DNA of 26,870 nt from an uncultured bacterium (GTDB lineage Bacteria > Bacillota > Negativicutes > Veillonellales > Veillonellaceae), in contig CAJMLW010000023.1 in NCBI GenBank assembly GCA_905214495.1, positions 1-26,870 of the forward strand. The letters are read 5' to 3'. This document shows positions 23,316 through 26,870 of this stretch, piece after piece (the stretch's first letter is position 1; each line of letters starts with the position of its first letter). The translations under genes were made by a program, and so were the position numbers. The notes under the pieces were generated by a model that was given only the letters and a program-made list of their open reading frames with translations, had not been told where the DNA came from and did not search any database.

Positions 23316-24844
23316 TATAATGGAATATTACCATGTTTCTTTGGAGCACGGTTTTCACGTTTACTTGCAAGCATAGCCAACGCATTGATAACAGCTGGGC
23401 GAGTTTGTTTTGGTTCGATTACAACATCAACAAAGCCACGTTCTGCAGCTTTGTAAGGAGTTGCGAATTCTTCTACGTATTTAGCTGTTTTAGCATCTTT
23501 ATCTTCATCTTTTTTGAAGATAATGTTAGCTGCACCAGCAGGACCCATTACAGCGATTTCGGATGTAGGCCAAGCGTATACTTGGTCAGCGCCCAAATCT
23601 TGGGAACACATAGCAAGGTAAGAACCACCGTATGCTTTACGAGTGATAATAGTAATTTTTGGCACTGTTGCTTCAGAGTAAGCATACAACATTTTAGCAC
23701 CATGACGAATGATACCGCCCCATTCTTGATTTGTGCCAGGCAAGAAACCAGGAACGTCAACGAAGTTAACGATTGGAATATTGAAAGCATCACAGAAACG
23801 GATGAAACGGGAAGATTTGTCAGAAGCGTTAATGTCCAAGCAACCAGCCATTACTTTTGGTTGGTTAGCAATGATACCAACGGATTGACCATCAAAACGT
23901 GCGAAGCAAGTGATGATGTTTGTAGCATAGAATGGTTGTACTTCATAGAATTCACCATTATCTACAGTAGCTGCGATAACATCTTTCATGTCGTAAGGCA
24001 TATTGCTGTTATCAGGTAACAAGCTGTTTAAGCCTTCGTCTTCACGAGTTGGGTCATCACCTGTATCTACCAATGGAGCATCTTCCATATTGTTAGAAGG
24101 TAAGAAACCTAACAAGTAGCGGATTTGAGCGATGCAATCATCTTCATTTTCAGCTGCAAAGTGAGCAACACCGGACACAGAGTTGTGAGCCATTGCGCCA
24201 CCAAGATCTTCAGCTGTTACTTCTTCACCAGTTACAGATTTAATAACTGCAGGACCAGTGATGAACATTTGAGATGTGTTTTTAACCATGTAGATGAAGT
24301 CAGTCAATGCTGGAGAATATACAGCACCGCCTGCACATGGTCCCATGATTACGGAAATTTGTGGAATAACGCCAGATGCATTTGTATTTTCAAAGAAAAT
24401 TTTACCGTAACCAGCAAGAGCATCTACAGCTTCTTGAATACGAGCCCCGCCGGAATCATTGATACCAACGATAGGAGCACCCATTTTCATTGCTAAACGT
24501 TGTACTTTAACGATTTTAGCAGCGTGCATTTCACCAAGAGAACCACCTTCTACAGTGAAGTCTTGTGCGAATGCATATACCAAACGACCATCGATAGTAC
24601 CATAACCAGTCACTACACCTTCGCCTGGTAATTCTTTTTTGTCTTGACCGAAGTTAACACAACGATGTTTAACGAATTGATCAAGTTCAACAAAAGAGTT
24701 GTCATCGAATAATTTAGCCAAACGTTCACGAGCAGTCATTTTACCTTGAGAATGTTGTTTCTCAACGCGTTTTTCACCGCCACCAGCTTTAACTTTCGCT
24801 AGTTTTTCGTGCAACAACTCAATTTTTTCTTGCACTGTTTGCAT
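23315..24844 (-). CDS. mmdA: Methylmalonyl-CoA decarboxylase alpha subunit (carboxyltransferase)
   Basis: MmdA transfers the carboxyl group of (S)-methylmalonyl-CoA to biotin on MmdC, releasing propionyl-CoA, at the cytoplasmic side. The 509-residue protein matches the V. parvula alpha subunit in length. It has two crotonase-like carboxyltransferase domains. The N-terminal one contains GGARIQEAVDAL and GPCAGGAVYSPALTDF; the C-terminal one contains DVPGFLPGTNQEWGGII, RKAYGGSYLAM and GPAGAANI. These match propionyl-CoA carboxylase beta-type proteins; the following mmdD-E-C-B genes make it a decarboxylase. GGAGGTG precedes the ATG. It follows mce closely. Confidence 0.96.
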   Translation of the reverse strand: MQTVQEKIELLHEKLAKVKAGGGEKRVEKQHSQGKMTARERLAKLFDDNSFVELDQFVKHRCVNFGQDKKELPGEGVVTGYGTIDGRLVYAFAQDFTVEGGSLGEMHAAKIVKVQRLAMKMGAPIVGINDSGGARIQEAVDALAGYGKIFFENTNASGVIPQISVIMGPCAGGAVYSPALTDFIYMVKNTSQMFITGPAVIKSVTGEEVTAEDLGGAMAHNSVSGVAHFAAENEDDCIAQIRYLLGFLPSNNMEDAPLVDTGDDPTREDEGLNSLLPDNSNMPYDMKDVIAATVDNGEFYEVQPFYATNIITCFARFDGQSVGIIANQPKVMAGCLDINASDKSSRFIRFCDAFNIPIVNFVDVPGFLPGTNQEWGGIIRHGAKMLYAYSEATVPKITIITRKAYGGSYLAMCSQDLGADQVYAWPTSEIAVMGPAGAANIIFKKDEDKDAKTAKYVEEFATPYKAAERGFVDVVIEPKQTRPAVINALAMLASKRENRAPKKHGNIPL

Positions 24845-24880
24845 GTCAGCACCTCCATAAAAACTTGTTACAATAATATT

Positions 24881-25303
24881 TTATTTCATTCGTTGGCAAA
24901 GTTCAAGTAATACGCCACCTGTAGCTTTAGGATGAACGAATGCAATAGAGGAACCGCCAGCACCATAACGAGGTTTTTCGTCAATCATACGAATACCTTT
25001 CGCCATAAGATCAGCAATAGCATTTTCAATATTATCTACACGCAAAGCAACGTGTTGGATACCATCACGACCGCCATTTTTTTCGATGAATTTACCGATA
25101 GGGCCGTCTGGAGTGGTAGTTTCCAAGAATTCTAATTCAGCATCGCCGCATGGGAAGAAGGATACTTTTACTTTTTGTTCTTCTACTACTTCATCTTCAG
25201 GAAGATGTTGAATTCCCAAAGCATTTTTGTAAAATTCTTTAGTTGCTGCTAAATCATTAACACCAATACCGATGTGATCCACTTGTAATACTTTAAAAGC
25301 CAT
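24881..25303 (-). CDS. mce: Methylmalonyl-CoA epimerase
   Basis: This enzyme interconverts (R)- and (S)-methylmalonyl-CoA, linking the mutase product to the decarboxylase. The 140-residue protein has the vicinal oxygen chelate fold with two repeats: VDHIGIGVNDL at the N-terminus and IQHVALRVDN in the middle. Likely metal ligands are His10, His84 and Glu134 (LLELCQ). It lies between meaB and mmdA in the operon. Confidence 0.95.
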   Translation of the reverse strand: MAFKVLQVDHIGIGVNDLAATKEFYKNALGIQHLPEDEVVEEQKVKVSFFPCGDAELEFLETTTPDGPIGKFIEKNGGRDGIQHVALRVDNIENAIADLMAKGIRMIDEKPRYGAGGSSIAFVHPKATGGVLLELCQRMK

Positions 25304-25354
25304 TTCGATTATCTCCTTTATAAGGCTAAATCTCTAATGCTATGTAGTCGCCGT

Positions 25355-26293
25355 CTACTTTAGCACGTTTGTCATTACGCCGTTAACAACTGTATATGGA
25401 TCGTTTGTACGCTCATTGACAGCTGCCACTTGGCTATTAAATTCGTCGCTTGTAATGATTTTATCAGCCACATAACGACCAATTTGTTCATTAATCATTG
25501 CGATGATTTCATCGCGAGTACGTTCTGCCCGACGAGATTCCAATTCACCGGAATCTTCAAGATACTCAAAATGTTCATCTAAGGCTTCGATAAGTTCATC
25601 TACGCCTTGGTCTTTGCTAGCAATTGTGCGCTTAATTGGTGGGCGCCATTTTACTTCCCGAGAGTCTAGATCAAGCATCATTTCAATTTCAACATTCAAA
25701 CGATCGCAACCATCTCGGTCAGCTTTATTGATAGCAAATACATCGCCGATTTCAAGAATACCCGCTTTAATAGCTTGGATATCATCACCGAGACCAGGTA
25801 CGAGAACAACCAATGTAGTATCTGCATTCTTTACGATATCTACTTCAGATTGACCTACGCCTACTGTTTCAATAATAATCAAATCCAGGCCAAAGGCATC
25901 CATTAATTTTACAACGTCTGCAGTCTTTTTGGATAAACCACCTAGACTACCACGCGTCCCCATGCTTCGAATGAATACATTTTCATTTAATGTCAAATCA
26001 TTCATTCTAATACGGTCCCCCAAGATAGCACCACCAGAGAATGGGCTTGTTGGGTCGATGGCAACGATGCCGATTTTTTTACCTTGATTTAGATAATGTT
26101 TAACAACCTTATCCGTCAAAGTACTTTTACCTGCACCAGGGGCACCAGTTATACCGAGAATGCGAGCATTACCCGTTTTAGGATAAATAGCCTTCATAAT
26201 ATCGATGGCATTTTCATACTCGTTTTCTACAGCAGTGATGGACCGTGCTAAGGCTAGTCTTGAGCCTTCAAAGAGGCCTTTAACTAAATCCAT
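25355..26293 (-). CDS. meaB: Methylmalonyl-CoA mutase-associated GTPase MeaB
   Basis: MeaB is a G3E-family GTPase that protects methylmalonyl-CoA mutase and gates loading of adenosylcobalamin. The 312-residue protein has the P-loop GAPGAGKST (about 50-58), DPTSPFSGGAILGDRIRM, ETVGVGQSE as the Walker B/switch region, and NKAD (about 189-192) for guanine recognition. It ends with a helical dimerisation arm. The ATG at 26293 has AGGTGG 8 bases upstream; a GTG at 26305 lies in that site. It directly follows the B12-binding mutase subunit gene. Confidence 0.95.
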   Translation of the reverse strand: MDLVKGLFEGSRLALARSITAVENEYENAIDIMKAIYPKTGNARILGITGAPGAGKSTLTDKVVKHYLNQGKKIGIVAIDPTSPFSGGAILGDRIRMNDLTLNENVFIRSMGTRGSLGGLSKKTADVVKLMDAFGLDLIIIETVGVGQSEVDIVKNADTTLVVLVPGLGDDIQAIKAGILEIGDVFAINKADRDGCDRLNVEIEMMLDLDSREVKWRPPIKRTIASKDQGVDELIEALDEHFEYLEDSGELESRRAERTRDEIIAMINEQIGRYVADKIITSDEFNSQVAAVNERTNDPYTVVNGVMTNVLK

Positions 26294-26325
26294 TCGCCTC
26301 ACCACCTATCTTTGAATATGGGAAT

Positions 26326-26358
26326 AGAGGGAAGCCAACTATTCAGTTGTGCCCCTCT
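26326..26358 (-). other. Hairpin between mutase B12 subunit and meaB genes
   Basis: On the minus strand AGAGGG pairs with CCCTCT, with an inner CAACT/AGTTG stem and a GAAT loop. No T-run follows, so full termination is unlikely. It could set the 3' end of a more abundant mutase mRNA or slow the polymerase. Confidence 0.5.
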
Positions 26359-26371
26359 CTTGCCCAATTAA

Positions 26372-26767
26372 TTATTTTACGTTTTCCTTGATGAAGTTAA
26401 CGATATCACCAGTTGGAGTACCAGGTGTGAATACAGCTGCTACGCCAGCTTTTTTCAAGCCAGGGATATCAGCATCAGGAATAACGCCGCCGCCGATTAC
26501 AAGAACATCGCCCATGCCTTTTTCTTTCAAAAGTTCAACAATTTTAGGGAACAATGTGTTGTGAGCGCCAGAAAGAAGGGATAATGCAACTACATTAACG
26601 TCTTCAGAAAGTGCAGCTTCTACGATTTGTTCTGGAGTTTGACGAAGACCTGTGTAGATTACTTCGAAACCAGCATCGCGAAGTGCGCGTGCTACAACTT
26701 TTGCACCACGGTCATGACCATCAAGACCTGGTTTTGCTACGATTACTCTAATACGTTTTTCTGCCAT
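26372..26767 (-). CDS. Methylmalonyl-CoA mutase B12-binding subunit
   Basis: The 131-residue protein is a stand-alone cobalamin-binding domain. DGHDRG (16-21) carries His18, the lower axial ligand to cobalt, and LSLLSGAH and VIGGGVIP complete the B12 pocket. In many bacteria this is the C-terminal domain of one long mutase chain; here it is a separate gene right after the catalytic subunit, as in some anaerobes and archaea. GGAGG lies 8 bases before the ATG. Confidence 0.95.
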   Translation of the reverse strand: MAEKRIRVIVAKPGLDGHDRGAKVVARALRDAGFEVIYTGLRQTPEQIVEAALSEDVNVVALSLLSGAHNTLFPKIVELLKEKGMGDVLVIGGGVIPDADIPGLKKAGVAAVFTPGTPTGDIVNFIKENVK

Positions 26768-26794
26768 GATAATTACCTCCGAAATTAGCCGATA

Positions 26795-26869
26795 TTATAA
26801 TGTGGAATGAGCTTGGTATTCACCGAATACTTCGCGCAATACATTACAAATTTCACCCAAAGTAGCATA
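26795..26869 (-). CDS. Methylmalonyl-CoA mutase catalytic subunit, C-terminal end (partial)
   Basis: The last 24 codons of an open frame that runs off the right edge. The translation YATLGEICNVLREVFGEYQA followed by HSTL and stop matches the end of the TIM-barrel part of methylmalonyl-CoA mutase (ATLGEICDVLREVFGEY in relatives). It ends just where a fused B12 domain would begin, so the enzyme is split. The next gene supplies that domain, 27 bases downstream. Confidence 0.9.
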   Translation of the reverse strand, partial: YATLGEICNVLREVFGEYQAHSTL

Positions 26870-26870
26870 T

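Noticed and set aside
23333..24019. Open frame of 228 codons on the plus strand
   Set aside because: It lies wholly opposite mmdA, has a composition rich in Cys, Ser and Phe with no recognisable domain, and is a shadow of a strongly conserved gene.

Overview
This window looks like ordinary chromosome from an anaerobic, propionate-forming diderm Firmicute of the Negativicutes, most probably Veillonella. The strongest evidence is a complete set of sodium-pumping methylmalonyl-CoA decarboxylase genes in the order mmdA-mmdD-mmdE-mmdC-mmdB. It includes the tiny 55-residue epsilon subunit known from Veillonella parvula, and it sits directly behind methylmalonyl-CoA mutase, MeaB and epimerase genes. 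The genus call is inference; no rRNA is present to test it. Nearly every gene is on the minus strand; only tmcAL is clearly on the plus strand.

Layout, left to right (minus-strand genes are transcribed right to left). Bases 1-72 hold what I read as the 5' Alu domain of a large-type SRP RNA, with a near-consensus promoter at 78-106. Bases 162-13284 are one long co-oriented run: a two-helix membrane protein, maf, radC, mreB, mreC, mreD, mrdA (PBP2), a minD-like ATPase, rodA, a split radical-SAM pair, rng (RNase G) and mntP. This is the conserved maf-radC-mre shape and division neighbourhood, but without minC. Bases 13347-15195 hold ackA and an upstream lipoprotein gene, divergent from tmcAL (15392-16597). 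A bidirectional terminator separates tmcAL from the lspA-rluD-pyrR operon (16696-18587). A small 2[4Fe-4S] ferredoxin follows, behind an unusually long upstream region rich in TGATAA motifs. Next come a DASS-type transporter and a small membrane protein (19247-20845). Bases 21043-26870 are the methylmalonyl-CoA operon.

How the genes work together. The right-hand operon covers the end of the succinate-propionate route. Mutase converts succinyl-CoA to (R)-methylmalonyl-CoA, with MeaB protecting it. Epimerase makes the (S)-form. MmdA-E decarboxylates this to propionyl-CoA and exports sodium, which conserves energy. AckA supplies ATP from acetyl phosphate, and the DASS transporter may move dicarboxylates. 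The left-hand cluster builds the cell wall.

I found no mobile element, CRISPR array, phage gene or defence system, and no clear new system. The points most worth a second look are: an MreB that lacks the catalytic glutamate; the minD without minC; the TGATAA array before the ferredoxin gene; hairpins between the mmd genes; and an orphan plus-strand terminator-like structure near 20970. Many ordinary starts here are GTG or TTG, and I chose them by Shine-Dalgarno spacing.
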